Source: Massilia atriviolacea (GTDB lineage: Bacteria > Pseudomonadota > Gammaproteobacteria > Burkholderiales > Burkholderiaceae_D). Taken from it: a DNA stretch of 64,000 nt. How positions within the stretch are numbered: position 1 is the stretch's first letter; every line of letters starts with the position of its first letter. The translations under genes and the position numbers were made by a program. The stretch covers positions 47,302-111,301 of the forward strand of contig NZ_RXLQ01000020.1 of the NCBI RefSeq assembly GCF_003953935.1. The letters are read 5' to 3'. Shown in pieces: positions 1-11,135 of this stretch. Below the pieces are notes generated by a model. It saw only the letters and a list, made by a program, of their open reading frames with translations, was not told the origin of the DNA and ran no database searches.

Positions 1-1666
<1,666 letters not shown>

Positions 1667-1674
<8 letters not shown>

Positions 1675-2821
1675 GCTGGCGTTCCTCCATCATGGTCACG
1701 AACCGGTCGAACAGGCCGGCCATGTCGTGCGGGCCGGGAGAGGCTTCGGGGTGGCCCTGGAAGCAGAAGGCCGGCTTGTCCAGGCGTTCGAAACCCTGCA
1801 GCGAACCGTCGAACAGCGACACGTGGGTGACGCGGCAGTTGGCCGGCAGGGTGGCTGCATCGACCGCGAAGCCGTGGTTCTGCGCGGTGATCGCCACCTT
1901 GCCGCTGGCCAGGTCCTGCACCGGGTGGTTGGCGCCGCGATGGCCGAACTTCATCTTGACCGTGCTGGCGCCGCATGCCAGCGCCATGATCTGGTGCCCG
2001 AGGCAGATCCCGAATACCGGCATGCCGCCCTCCATCAGGATGCGCGCGGCTTCGATGGCGTCGCCGCAGGCGGCCGGGTCGCCCGGGCCGTTGGACAGGA
2101 AGACCCCATCCGGCGCCAGCGCCAGCACCTCGGCCGCAGAGGTAGCGGCGGGCAGCACGGTGATGCGGCATCCGCACTCGGCCAGCATGCGCAGGATGTT
2201 CGACTTGACGCCGAAGTCGAAGGCGGCGACGTGCAGGTGCGCATGTTGCTGGCGCCCGAAACCGCCTCCCCGCCGCCATGCCGTCTGGTCCCACCGGTAC
2301 GGCGCCTGCGTGGAAACCAGCCGCGCCAGGTCGGCGCCGGCCATGCCGCCGAAGGCGCGCGCCAGCGCCAGCGCCGGCTGCGGGTCGTCGCCGGTCACGA
2401 TGGCGCCGTGCTGCACGCCGCCGTCGCGCAGCAGGCGCGTGAGTTTGCGGGTATCGATGCCGGCGATGGCGACCACGCCCTGCGCGGCCAGGAAATCGGC
2501 CAGGCTGGCACTGCTCCTGAAGTTCGACGCCAGCAGCGCCAGGTCGCGGATCACCAGCCCCGCCGCGTGCACGCGCGCCGATTCGCCGTCTTCGGCGTTG
2601 ATGCCGGTGTTGCCGATGTGCGGATACGTGAGGGTGACGATCTGGCGCGCGTAACTGGGGTCGGTCAGGATTTCCTGGTACCCGGTCATGGACGTGTTGA
2701 AGACGATTTCGCCGCTGGTCCGGCCCGGCGCGCCGACTGCGGCGCCGTAAAACAGCGTGCCATCCTGGAGCGCGAGAATGGCGCCGGGACGTGTTCCCGA
2801 GCCGCTGAGCGGGTGCTTCAT
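1667..2821 (-). CDS. carA: Carbamoyl-phosphate synthase small (glutaminase) subunit
   Basis: Hydrolyses glutamine and passes ammonia to CarB. The 384 residues match the family length. The C-terminal half is a class I glutamine amidotransferase: the nucleophile is Cys273 in [10 protein letters not shown], with His357 and Glu359 in QGHPEASPG completing the triad. The N-terminal half is the CarA-specific domain ([27 protein letters not shown]). The ATG at 2821 follows a GGGAG ribosome site. It is first in a carAB operon and divergent from folA. Confidence 0.97.
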
Positions 2822-3151
2822 ACAGTCTCCCGGTGAGGTGCTTCGGCATGGCGCGTGGCTGGGTTTGGATGCCCACGCCGCCTGTCGAAAAACACGATAC
2901 CTGAAAGAAATAACGCCTCACACTGGCAGTTGTTGGCCTGTCTTCTTAAACCGACATTTGGTATGCGCCACCTCGCGGCGAGCGCCAAAAGTGCCAACCG
3001 ACAAAGATATGGATCAATAACACTCTGCCAAGAAAACGGCGGCGGACGATGCCGCACCGGTTCGATACAAGGCAATTGCGGCCCGGCGCGCGATTTGCGC
3101 CATAATGTCGCGTTTTTCCCGATTCAAGCCAACCAGCAGCGAGCAACACCC
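2822..3151. other. carA-folA divergent intergenic region
   Basis: This 330-base gap between two divergent genes is AT-richer than its flanks. Facing folA, CATAAT at 3101-3106 resembles a -10 box, with a weak TTGCGG at 3076-3081 upstream (19-base spacer). I see no clear stem-loop, arginine or pyrimidine operator, and no coding sequence with a ribosome site. Confidence 0.4.
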
Positions 3152-3637
3152 ATGACCCATTTAAGCCTCATCGTCGCGATGGATGCCGAACGCGGCATCG
3201 GCATCGACAACACCCTGCCCTGGCGCCTGCCGGAAGACCTGGCGCACTTCAAGCGCCTGACCACGGGCCACCCGATCATCATGGGCCGCAAGACCTTCGA
3301 CTCGATCGGCCGCCCGCTGCCGAACCGGCGCAACATCGTCATCACGACCAATCCGGACTGGCGGCACGACGGCGTGGAGCGGGCCCTGTCGGTTGCGCAC
3401 GCGATCGCGCTGGCGGGCGAGGCGCCGGCTTTCGTCATCGGCGGCGCCCAGATCTACGCCCAGACCCTGGCGCTGGCGCAGACGCTGATCGTCACCGAGA
3501 TCGCGCACACCTTCGACTGCGACGCGTTTTTTCCGCCGCTCGGCCCGGGCGCATGGACCGAGTACGCGCGCGAGACGCACCGTTCGGAAGCGAACGGCTT
3601 CGATTACGCCTTCGTGACGTATACAAAAGCGCCCTGA
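3152..3637 (+). CDS. folA: Dihydrofolate reductase
   Basis: Reduces dihydrofolate to tetrahydrofolate with NADPH and is the target of trimethoprim. The 161-residue protein shows the family landmarks: the N-terminal strand LSLIVAMDAERGIG, LPWRLPEDLAHFK with the catalytic acid at Asp29 (Asp27 in E. coli), the NADPH-binding MGRKTFDSIGRPLP, and VIGGAQIY. An in-frame reading extends upstream to 2855, but the ATG at 3152 aligns with the true N-terminus of known DHFRs. It stands alone, without thyA beside it. Confidence 0.96.
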   Translation: MTHLSLIVAMDAERGIGIDNTLPWRLPEDLAHFKRLTTGHPIIMGRKTFDSIGRPLPNRRNIVITTNPDWRHDGVERALSVAHAIALAGEAPAFVIGGAQIYAQTLALAQTLIVTEIAHTFDCDAFFPPLGPGAWTEYARETHRSEANGFDYAFVTYTKAP

Positions 3638-3817
3638 ACACCCGTGCGGCCATAGTGTGCGACACTACAGCCCGCATGTAGTTAATCTAGCAAAAGTTTT
3701 TTCACCGGATTGCCGTCATTTCTGCGAAAATCCGCTTCTTCTTTTTTTGACCGGTGCCGTGAGCGGCGTCCCGCACAGGCGCGGACATCCTCACGGCGCT
3801 TCGCTTTGGAGCTGTCC

Positions 3818-6070
3818 ATGAAATTTCGTTTCCCAATCGTCATTATCGACGAGGATTTTCGTTCCGAGAACACCTCCGGGCTCGGTATCCGCGCGCTCGC
3901 CGAGGCGATGGAAAAAGAGGGCATGGAGGTCGTTGGCGTGACCAGCTACGGCGACCTGTCGCAGTTCGCCCAGCAGCAGTCGCGCGCCTCGGCCTTCGTG
4001 CTGTCGATCGATGACGAGGAATTCGGTTCCGGCTCGATCGAAGACACCGATTCGGCCCTGATCGCGCTGCGCGCCTTCGTCAAGGAGATCCGCCACAAGA
4101 ACTCGGACATCCCGATCTACATCTACGGCGAAACGCGCACCTCGCGCCACATCCCGAACGACATCCTGCGCGAACTGCACGGCTTCATCCACATGTTCGA
4201 GGACACGCCCGAATTCGTGGCGCGCCACATCATCCGCGAAGCCAAGTCCTACCTCGACAGCCTGGCGCCGCCGTTTTTCCGCGCGCTGGTCAACTACGCC
4301 AACGACGGCTCCTACTCCTGGCACTGCCCCGGCCACTCGGGCGGCGTGGCCTTCCTGAAGTCGCCGATCGGCCAGATGTTCCACCAGTTCTTCGGCGAGA
4401 ACATGCTGCGCGCCGACGTCTGCAACGCCGTCGAAGAACTCGGCCAGCTGCTCGACCACACCGGCCCTGTGGCCAAGTCCGAACGCAATGCCGCGCGCAT
4501 CTTCAACGCCGACCACTGCTACTTCGTCACCAACGGCACCTCGACGTCCAACAAGATGGTATGGCATTCGACCGTCGCCCCGGGCGACATCGTCGTGGTC
4601 GACCGCAACTGCCACAAGTCGATCCTGCACTCGATCATCATGTGCGGCGCGATTCCCGTGTTCCTGATGCCGACCCGGAACCACCTCGGCATCATCGGCC
4701 CGATTCCGCTCGAAGAATTCACGCCCGAATCGATCGCCCGCAAGATCGAAGCCAATCCCTTCGCGCGCCAGGCCGTCAACAAGAAGCCGCGCATCCTGAC
4801 CATCACCCAGTCGACCTACGACGGCGTGGTGTACAACGTCGAGACCCTGCGCGAAATGTTGGACGGTAAGATCGACACCCTGCACTTCGACGAAGCGTGG
4901 CTGCCGCATGCGACCTTCCACGACTTCTACAAGAACATGCACGCGATCGGCAAGGACCGCCCGCGCGCCAAGGAATCGATGATCTTCTCGACCCAGTCGA
5001 CCCACAAGCTGCTGGCCGGCCTGTCGCAGGCCTCGCAGGTGCTGGTGCGCGAATCCGAGACGGTCAAGCTGGACCAGGATGCCTTCAACGAAGCCTACCT
5101 GATGCACACCTCGACCTCGCCGCAGTATTCGATCATCGCCTCGTGCGACGTCGCCGCGGCCATGATGGAAGCGCCGGGCGGCACCGCGCTGGTGGAAGAA
5201 TCGATCTTCGAAGCGCTCGACTTCCGCCGCGCCATGAAAAAAGTCGACGCCGAATTCGGCAACGACTGGTGGTTCCAGGTCTGGGGTCCGGACAGCTTCT
5301 CGGAAGAAGGCATCGGCAGCCAGGACGACTGGATGATCCGCGCCGAGGACGACTGGCACGGTTTCGGCAAGCTCGCCCCGGGCTTCAACATGCTCGATCC
5401 GATCAAGGCCACCGTGGTCACCCCGGGCCTGTCGCTCGACGGCGTGTTCGGCGAGTCCGGCATTCCGGCCTCGATCGTCACCAAGTACCTGGCCGAACAC
5501 GGCGTGATCATCGAGAAGTGCGGGCTGTACTCGTTCTTCATCATGTTCACCATCGGGATCACCAAAGGGCGCTGGAACACGCTGGTCACGGCGCTGCAGC
5601 AGTTCAAGGACGACTACGACAAGAACCAGCCGATGTGGCGCATCCTGCCGGAATTCGCGGCGGCCAACCCGCGCTACGAAGCGATGGGCCTGCGCGACCT
5701 GTGCCAGCAGATCCACGACTTCTACAAGACCTACGACGTGGCGCGCCTGACCACCGAGATGTATTTGTCCGACATGATCCCGGCGATGAAGCCGTCCGAC
5801 GCCTTTGCCAAGATGGCGCACCGCGAAATCGAGCGCGTCGCGATCGAGGAGCTGGAAGGCCGCATCACGGCGATCCTGCTCACGCCTTACCCGCCGGGCA
5901 TTCCACTGCTGATCCCGGGCGAGCGCTTCAACAAGACCATCGTCGACTACCTGCGCTTCGCGCGCGACTTCAACGAGCGCTTCCCCGGCTTCGAGACCGA
6001 CGTGCACGGCCTGGTCAAGCGCGAGGTGGACGGCAAGCGCGGTTACTTCGTGGACTGCGTGCGCCAGTAA
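3818..6070 (+). CDS. Orn/Lys/Arg decarboxylase, class I (PLP-dependent)
   Basis: Decarboxylates a basic amino acid to a diamine or agmatine, serving polyamine supply or acid resistance. The 750 residues fit the bacterial class I (fold type I) family. An N-terminal wing domain of about 125 residues precedes the PLP domain. CPGHSGG sits near residue 169, and the Schiff-base lysine is Lys397 in STQSTHKLLAG. The ATG at 3818 follows TTGGAG; the longer reading back to 3710 has no ribosome site and lacks family similarity. Substrate preference cannot be told from sequence alone. A strong intrinsic terminator follows the stop. Confidence 0.93.
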   Translation: MKFRFPIVIIDEDFRSENTSGLGIRALAEAMEKEGMEVVGVTSYGDLSQFAQQQSRASAFVLSIDDEEFGSGSIEDTDSALIALRAFVKEIRHKNSDIPIYIYGETRTSRHIPNDILRELHGFIHMFEDTPEFVARHIIREAKSYLDSLAPPFFRALVNYANDGSYSWHCPGHSGGVAFLKSPIGQMFHQFFGENMLRADVCNAVEELGQLLDHTGPVAKSERNAARIFNADHCYFVTNGTSTSNKMVWHSTVAPGDIVVVDRNCHKSILHSIIMCGAIPVFLMPTRNHLGIIGPIPLEEFTPESIARKIEANPFARQAVNKKPRILTITQSTYDGVVYNVETLREMLDGKIDTLHFDEAWLPHATFHDFYKNMHAIGKDRPRAKESMIFSTQSTHKLLAGLSQASQVLVRESETVKLDQDAFNEAYLMHTSTSPQYSIIASCDVAAAMMEAPGGTALVEESIFEALDFRRAMKKVDAEFGNDWWFQVWGPDSFSEEGIGSQDDWMIRAEDDWHGFGKLAPGFNMLDPIKATVVTPGLSLDGVFGESGIPASIVTKYLAEHGVIIEKCGLYSFFIMFTIGITKGRWNTLVTALQQFKDDYDKNQPMWRILPEFAAANPRYEAMGLRDLCQQIHDFYKTYDVARLTTEMYLSDMIPAMKPSDAFAKMAHREIERVAIEELEGRITAILLTPYPPGIPLLIPGERFNKTIVDYLRFARDFNERFPGFETDVHGLVKREVDGKRGYFVDCVRQ

Positions 6071-6103
6071 TCGGACCGATGCGCGGCCCGCGCGCGCACC
6101 GGC

Positions 6104-6131
6104 AAAAAAGGAACCTCGCGGTTCCTTTTTT
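6104..6131. terminator. Bidirectional intrinsic terminator
   Basis: A perfect 12-bp stem (A-run, GGAACC / GGTTCC, T-run) closes on a 4-base TCGC loop and is followed by further T residues. It lies 33 bases past the decarboxylase stop and 27 bases from the convergent gene ending at 6158. With A and T runs on both sides it can stop transcription from either direction. Confidence 0.9.
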
Positions 6132-6157
6132 TTCGTGCCCGGCCGTGCCGCTGGCGC

Positions 6158-6703
6158 TCAGTCGACCTGCAGGCGATAACCCCAGGACAGGGATGCGCCG
6201 TCGATGCTCGCCACCGTGACCAGGGCATTGGCGTTGGTGGTGCTCACCTCGTCGGTGGTGATGCCGTTGACGACGGCGAAGATGGTGTAGCTCTCGTCAA
6301 GCTGCACGGCATACTCCGAGCGCGCATCGCTCGTGGTGATGGTACGGAATGCAGCGCCGTCCCGCTCGATCGTGAAGTCGACCGGCGCCAGACCGTCGAC
6401 GTGGAATCGCAGCACCTTCGAACCGGCGTCGGGGACGTGCTCGATCGTCAGCACATCGGCCTTCTGCGACGGATCGTGGATGGCGCTGGCGAAGAACTTC
6501 GCGCCGCCCGTCACGGTGACCGGTACGCTGCGGCGCACGACGCCGTGGACGACGTGTTCGGCCACGACGGTATAGCGGTGGGCGGTGGACAGCTGCGCGA
6601 AGTGTTGCGGCGCCACCAGCACATTGACCGCGTCGGTGCGCGCTTTGTCCAGGACCACGCAGGTGGCATCGAACCCGGTACTGTTAAGGAAGGTGATCGG
6701 CAT
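6158..6703 (-). CDS. Conserved hypothetical protein, 181 aa
   Basis: Not recognised. The product is 181 residues, soluble, beta-rich by composition (many Thr/Val), with no signal peptide or membrane segment. It begins MPITFLNSTGFDATCVVLDK and has no cysteine pair or catalytic motif I can name. The ATG at 6703 has a GGAG site about 7 bases upstream. It lies 81 bases downstream of dcd on the same strand and could be cotranscribed. Codon use matches its neighbours, so it is probably a real native gene. Confidence 0.75.
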   Translation of the reverse strand: MPITFLNSTGFDATCVVLDKARTDAVNVLVAPQHFAQLSTAHRYTVVAEHVVHGVVRRSVPVTVTGGAKFFASAIHDPSQKADVLTIEHVPDAGSKVLRFHVDGLAPVDFTIERDGAAFRTITTSDARSEYAVQLDESYTIFAVVNGITTDEVSTTNANALVTVASIDGASLSWGYRLQVD

Positions 6704-6784
6704 GAGAAGCTCCGGTTGGGACGAGCCGGCAAAGCGCCAGGCGCCGCAAAAAATGGCGCCTCGCGGCGCCAGTCATGGAAGCAA

Positions 6785-7354
6785 TCAGGTTTTCGGGAGC
6801 GTCACGCCCACCTGCCCCTGGTACTTCCCGCCGCGGTCCTTGTACGAGACCTCGCACACTTCATCGGATTCGAAAAACAGGACCTGGGCCACGCCTTCGT
6901 TGGCATAGATCTTGGCCGGCAGCGGCGTGGTGTTGGAGAATTCCAGCGTCACGTAACCTTCCCATTCCGGTTCGAACGGGGTCACGTTGACGATGATGCC
7001 GCAGCGCGCGTAGGTGCTCTTGCCGAGGCAGATGGTCAGCACATTGCGCGGAATCCGGAAGTACTCCACCGTGCGCGCCAGCGCGAAGGAATTCGGCGGG
7101 ATGATGCAGAATCCCTTGCCGGAAACGTCGACGAAGTTATTCGCATCGAAATCCTTGGGATCGACGATGGTGGTGTTGATGTTCGTAAACAGCTTGAATT
7201 CGTCGGCGCAGCGAATGTCGTAACCGTAGCTCGAGGTGCCGTACGAGACGATCTTCTGGCCGTTGTGCTCCTTGATCTGGCCTGGCTCGAAAGGCTCGAT
7301 CATGCCCGTTTCCGCAGCCATCTTGCGGATCCATTTGTCGGATTTAATGCTCAT
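6785..7354 (-). CDS. dcd: dCTP deaminase
   Basis: Deaminates dCTP to dUTP, the route to dTMP in many Gram-negative bacteria; the enzyme is a homotrimer. The 189 residues begin [18 protein letters not shown], the standard start. Core motifs are [17 protein letters not shown], the nucleotide-binding KSTYARCGI, and [20 protein letters not shown], which carries the conserved catalytic glutamate region. A longer reading back to 7588 adds 78 low-similarity residues and is rejected. Confidence 0.96.
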   Translation of the reverse strand: MSIKSDKWIRKMAAETGMIEPFEPGQIKEHNGQKIVSYGTSSYGYDIRCADEFKLFTNINTTIVDPKDFDANNFVDVSGKGFCIIPPNSFALARTVEYFRIPRNVLTICLGKSTYARCGIIVNVTPFEPEWEGYVTLEFSNTTPLPAKIYANEGVAQVLFFESDEVCEVSYKDRGGKYQGQVGVTLPKT

Positions 7355-7574
7355 GCGTGTGCTTCCAAAATGAGAGAATGTGTCAAATGACGCTTGCTTC
7401 GCCAGGTGCGCAGCGGCAGCTTGCGCGAGCTTGTTCGCACAAGGTCCGCCCACACCGGGCGGCGAAGCTGGAATTTCCCGCGATTTTACGCGAAAAGCCC
7501 TTGCCGGCGGAGATCGCCGCCCTATTTTTGCAAGCCCGGCCACCCGGCCGGCCGCCACACGGAAAACGTTCGCG

Positions 7575-8603
7575 TCAAAACCAGCCATGGCTGCGATACC
7601 AGGCGATGGTATCGGCCACGGTGTCTTCGAGCGGCCTGAATGTCAGGCCGAGTTCGCGCTCGCTGTTGGCGTGGTTGAAGTGGCTGCGTCCAGCCTCCCT
7701 GACCATCAGGCGCACCGTGGCCAGGCCGAGCAGGACCGGCTTGCCGGTGAGGCGCGCGTAGAGTTCCTGCACCGCCGCCAGGGCGTATAACAGGGGTAGC
7801 GGCAGATCGCGCGTCGGCGTCCCGACCCCGGCGATCTTGCCCAGCAAGGGAACCAGTTGCTGCATAGTCATGTGGCGCCCCGCCGCCAGGTACCGTGCGC
7901 CGCGTTGCCCCTGCAATGCCGCCGCGACCTGCGCCTGCGCCACGTCGCGCGCGTCGACCACCGAAAAACTGCCTGGCACCAGCCCCGGCAATTTACCGAG
8001 CACCACATCGTTGACGAATTGTCCCGACGAGGTGGGGCCGATGTCGGCCGGTCCCCACATCCAGCCGGGCAGGACCAGGCTGGCGTGCATGTCCGGGTGG
8101 CTTGCCAGAAAGTCCAGCACGGCTTGATCGGCCAGTATCTTGCTGCGGTAATAATCGTCCGCATCGTCCAGCTCGCGCAAGCAGGTTTCGTCGATCAGGG
8201 TGCCCGGTTCCCCATTGAGCACGGCAATCGACGAGGTCTGGACAAAACGCCGGATGCCGGCGCCGTAGGCGTGTTCGATGAGCGAACGGGTCCCGTCGAC
8301 GTTGATGCGCTTGAGTTGCTGCCAGTGGCTGCCGCCCTTGTAGTTGTCGCGGAAGAAAGCCGCCGTGTGAAACACGACATCGCATCCCGTCAGCTTGCCG
8401 GCGAAGGCGGCCACGTCCGCCATGTCGCCCGCCACCAGTTCGATGCCGTCCACTCCCCCGAACTGCTGCCGGCCCTTGTCGAGGGAACGCACCAGCGCCT
8501 TGACGGACACGCCGCGCCCGATCAGCGCGCGCACCAGGTTGTTGCCGAGCAGTCCGGTCGCGCCGGTGACGAACGCGGTGTTCAGTTGGGTATTCGTTTT
8601 CAT
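7575..8603 (-). CDS. NAD(P)-dependent epimerase/dehydratase (extended SDR, dihydroflavonol-reductase-like)
   Basis: A 342-residue extended short-chain dehydrogenase. It has the Rossmann motif [10 protein letters not shown] at residues 15-24 and the catalytic pair in YYRSK (Tyr-x3-Lys). Other landmarks are the [10 protein letters not shown] segment and [10 protein letters not shown] in the substrate half. It resembles dihydroflavonol-4-reductase and nucleoside-sugar epimerase relatives; the substrate cannot be assigned. It is divergent from a TetR regulator, and three near-identical elements lie in the shared promoter region, so it is very likely that regulator's target. Confidence 0.88.
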   Translation of the reverse strand: MKTNTQLNTAFVTGATGLLGNNLVRALIGRGVSVKALVRSLDKGRQQFGGVDGIELVAGDMADVAAFAGKLTGCDVVFHTAAFFRDNYKGGSHWQQLKRINVDGTRSLIEHAYGAGIRRFVQTSSIAVLNGEPGTLIDETCLRELDDADDYYRSKILADQAVLDFLASHPDMHASLVLPGWMWGPADIGPTSSGQFVNDVVLGKLPGLVPGSFSVVDARDVAQAQVAAALQGQRGARYLAAGRHMTMQQLVPLLGKIAGVGTPTRDLPLPLLYALAAVQELYARLTGKPVLLGLATVRLMVREAGRSHFNHANSERELGLTFRPLEDTVADTIAWYRSHGWF

Positions 8604-8620
8604 ATCAGTTGATTTTCAAA

Positions 8621-8704
8621 GTTCAAGTGATATTTAGTGTGCGTGAGGCATCGCGGGCATGTCAAGTAATATTTCAATCCATATCCAGAGTTCATGTGAT
8701 ATCT
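8621..8704. promoter_or_regulatory. Three direct repeats, probable TetR operators
   Basis: Three copies of a 15-base element occur: GTTCAAGTGATATTT at 8621-8635, TGTCAAGTAATATTT at 8660-8674 and GTTCATGTGATATCT at 8690-8704. Their starts are 39 and 30 bases apart, and all point the same way. They fill the gap between the divergent SDR gene and the TetR gene, where operators would be expected. The last copy ends two bases before the regulator's ATG at 8707. Confidence 0.65.
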
Positions 8705-8706
8705 TT

Positions 8707-9351
8707 ATGGGCATGAGCTCCACCACACCACGAAAGCGCCTGTCCCGCGAGGAAAGCCAGGCCCAGACGCGCGCGCGCCTGATCGACACCGCCCGGCAGT
8801 TATTTGTCGCGAATGGCTATGGCGGCACGTCGATCCGCGATATCGCGGATGAGGCGGGCTATTCGCAGGGGGCCTTCTACTCGAACTTTGCCAGCAAGGA
8901 AGAAGTTCTGTTGGAGTTGTTGCGCGGGCATATGGAGGCCGAAGCCGCGCAACTGTCCAGGCTCATCGACAATGAAGGACGCGCGCCGGAACAGCTGTTG
9001 AGCGAGCTGGAGTCCTGGGCTGCCACGCTCAACAGCGATGCCGACTGGTGCATGCTGTCGATCGAACTGCAGCTGCACGCCAATCGCAGCCCGACCTTCG
9101 CGGTCGAGTACCGGACGGTGTGGGATGCGCACCGGGCCGCGCTCGGCCGCGTGGTCGGCAGCCTGTTCGCCACGCTCGGACGCACGCCGCCGGCCGACCC
9201 GGAGCAGCTCGCGGGGGCCTTCATGGCGCTGACGCATGGCCTGGCGCTGCAACGCGTGGCGGGACGACCCGATCCGTCGGGACGCCTGATCCTGGTGTTC
9301 TTGCGTGGGCTGATCGCCAGTGCGGACTCACCGCAACAGCAGGATGGATAG
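8707..9351 (+). CDS. TetR/AcrR-family transcriptional repressor
   Basis: A 214-residue regulator with the N-terminal TetR helix-turn-helix: TARQLFVANGYGGTSIRDIA followed by EAGYSQGAFYSNFASKEE. The ligand domain is generic. I chose the ATG at 8707 (or 8713) because the upstream ATG at 8659 would place two of the three direct repeats inside the gene. It is divergent from the SDR gene at 7575-8603, which it probably controls together with itself. Confidence 0.92.
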   Translation: MGMSSTTPRKRLSREESQAQTRARLIDTARQLFVANGYGGTSIRDIADEAGYSQGAFYSNFASKEEVLLELLRGHMEAEAAQLSRLIDNEGRAPEQLLSELESWAATLNSDADWCMLSIELQLHANRSPTFAVEYRTVWDAHRAALGRVVGSLFATLGRTPPADPEQLAGAFMALTHGLALQRVAGRPDPSGRLILVFLRGLIASADSPQQQDG

Positions 9352-9412
9352 CGGCCCGCCGCTGCCGCCGATGCGCTCGTCCCGGCGCAGCGTCGGCCGC
9401 GCCGGGGAATCG

Positions 9413-10222
9413 TCAGACCTGGCGCTGTGCGAGCAATCTGGCGATCATCTCGCGCGTCAGGCGCCCCGCCAGCTCGGGCGACTCCATCGGGAACAGGTGG
9501 CCGCCGCCGGGGATCTCGGCAAAATTATCGCCCACCAGCTTGCGCGTGGCTTCCAGGCCGGCCTGGCGCAGCTCGACCGACTCGGTGCCGGCGATGAAGC
9601 CGATCGGCACCGGGTAGGTCTTGTCCATCACGCTGCCCAGGTGATGCGGAAGGCCGCGGTAAATCTCGGTCTCGACCTCGCGCGAAAAGCGCAGCTGCAC
9701 GCCGTCCGGATGCGGTTCGAGCCCGTGTTCCAGGTAGTCGTGCAGCACGCCGGGGGCCCAGCTGGCGAACACCGGCTTCGAGATGAAGTGGTCGTAGGCC
9801 GCCTGCACGCTCGGCCAGACGGTACGGCGCCGGCGCGACAGGCGGGCCGGCGAAAAATAATCGCTCCAGCTTTGCTTCGACTTCACCACCCGCCATAGCA
9901 TGGCGCGCCAGCCCGCCACCACCGGCGAATCGAGCATCACCACGCAGCGCACCAGGTCCGGGCGCTCGCGTGCCGCCATCATGCTCAGCATCCCGCCCAG
10001 CGAATGACCGACCAGGATCGCCGGCTCGCCGTAGCTCTCCAGCGTGGCGATCAGGTGCTCGACCAGCTTGGGCCAGCCGTCGCTGACCGGATACTCGGGA
10101 TCGTGGCCGTACATGTCGACGGCGCGGATGTCGAAATCCCCGCGCAGCTGGTCGAGGAACCTGGTGTAGCTGCCGGCCGGGAAGCTGTTACCGTGTGAGA
10201 AATGCAGGATCGGTGTCGTCAT
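9413..10222 (-). CDS. Alpha/beta hydrolase
   Basis: A 269-residue alpha/beta-fold hydrolase. The oxyanion-hole region FSHGNSFPAGSY is near residue 8, the nucleophile elbow is GHSLGGM, and GGGHLFPMESPE near the C-terminus carries the catalytic histidine. There is no signal peptide, so it is cytoplasmic. The substrate is unknown; such proteins are annotated broadly as esterases or lipases. It lies convergent to the TetR gene and downstream of the secreted dioxygenase. Confidence 0.87.
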   Translation of the reverse strand: MTTPILHFSHGNSFPAGSYTRFLDQLRGDFDIRAVDMYGHDPEYPVSDGWPKLVEHLIATLESYGEPAILVGHSLGGMLSMMAARERPDLVRCVVMLDSPVVAGWRAMLWRVVKSKQSWSDYFSPARLSRRRRTVWPSVQAAYDHFISKPVFASWAPGVLHDYLEHGLEPHPDGVQLRFSREVETEIYRGLPHHLGSVMDKTYPVPIGFIAGTESVELRQAGLEATRKLVGDNFAEIPGGGHLFPMESPELAGRLTREMIARLLAQRQV

Positions 10223-10262
10223 TTTTCGATTGTAAGACGATTCCGCGGCCGGCCGTACAGGT

Positions 10263-11117
10263 TTAGAGGGAAACCCCTACTGTCAGGGTGGCGACGTAGC
10301 CCAGGCTCGCGCTGCCCGTCACGCTGGCGATCTGCAGGGCGGTGCCGTCGCTGAACACATTGTCGGTCGCGTAGCTGATGCCGGCCAGGTTGCGTACGCT
10401 GGCGCTGTAGCCGGTGGCCGCGTAAGCCTCGGCCAGCATCGCCGCCGGAAAGCCGAACTGGGATGTCTTGATCCGGTTCGCCGCGCTGGTGCTCTTGGCC
10501 AGGCTCGGATACACCTCGAAGTGCACATGCGGCATGCGTCCCGCATAGCAGCCGGGGAAGATGGTGGTGAACGTAACCATCCCGCCGGCATCGGCCTCCT
10601 GCACGCCGCGCAGGTAGTTTTCGGCGCTGATGCCGCTGCTGTACATCGAGTAGCGCCCTTCGCGGTCGCAGTGCCAGAGGTACACGGTGGCGCCGGCCAG
10701 CGCGGCGCAGCCCGATTTGAGGTTCACCATCTGCAGCCTGATTGTCAGCGGCACGCCGGCGGCGACCCCGGTGGCGCCGGCGATGCTGGCGCGGATATCG
10801 GGCCGCACGATGCCGGCCAGGATCAGCGCATTGGCCACCCCGCCGACGCTGCTGTTGGTGCCGTCGGCCGGATACGGACCGCCGGTTTCCTCGGGAATCA
10901 ACGCGCACGACGCGCTGCTCCCGGTCGTGGGGGTGGCAGGCGTGGTGCCGGCGGTGCTCTCGCCGGCGCTGCCGCCTCCGCCGCCTCCGCAGGCCGCCAG
11001 CGGCAGCGCTGCGGCCGACGCAAACAGCCAGCGCAGCGACTGGCGCCGGCTCAAGGTCATGTCCAGCATCGCTTGAATGTCCTGGCCCAGGCTGTGATCG
11101 TGGTCGTGATGTTCCAT
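10263..11117 (-). CDS. Secreted intradiol ring-cleavage dioxygenase-like lipoprotein
   Basis: A 284-residue protein of the protocatechuate/catechol 1,2-dioxygenase superfamily. The N-terminus carries a Tat-like RRQSLRW, a hydrophobic stretch and a lipobox (LAAC at about residue 43) followed by a Gly/Ser/Thr tether, so it is probably an exported lipoprotein. The core shows EETGGPYPADGT, YLWHCDREGRYSMYSS and CYAGRMPHVHFEVYPS; the Tyr and His-x-His residues match the non-haem iron ligands. It starts 18 bases downstream of the spy-like gene, in an operon likely controlled by the CpxRA-like system. The aromatic substrate is unknown. Confidence 0.85.
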   Translation of the reverse strand: MEHHDHDHSLGQDIQAMLDMTLSRRQSLRWLFASAAALPLAACGGGGGGSAGESTAGTTPATPTTGSSASCALIPEETGGPYPADGTNSSVGGVANALILAGIVRPDIRASIAGATGVAAGVPLTIRLQMVNLKSGCAALAGATVYLWHCDREGRYSMYSSGISAENYLRGVQEADAGGMVTFTTIFPGCYAGRMPHVHFEVYPSLAKSTSAANRIKTSQFGFPAAMLAEAYAATGYSASVRNLAGISYATDNVFSDGTALQIASVTGSASLGYVATLTVGVSL

Positions 11118-11135
11118 GGTGCGCTCCTTCGCCGC

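Noticed and set aside
3791-6007. Long open reading (738 codons) antisense to the decarboxylase
   Set aside because: It mirrors the codon pattern of the plus-strand decarboxylase, has no ribosome site, and its product is a low-complexity His/Arg/Val-rich sequence typical of GC-rich antisense frames.
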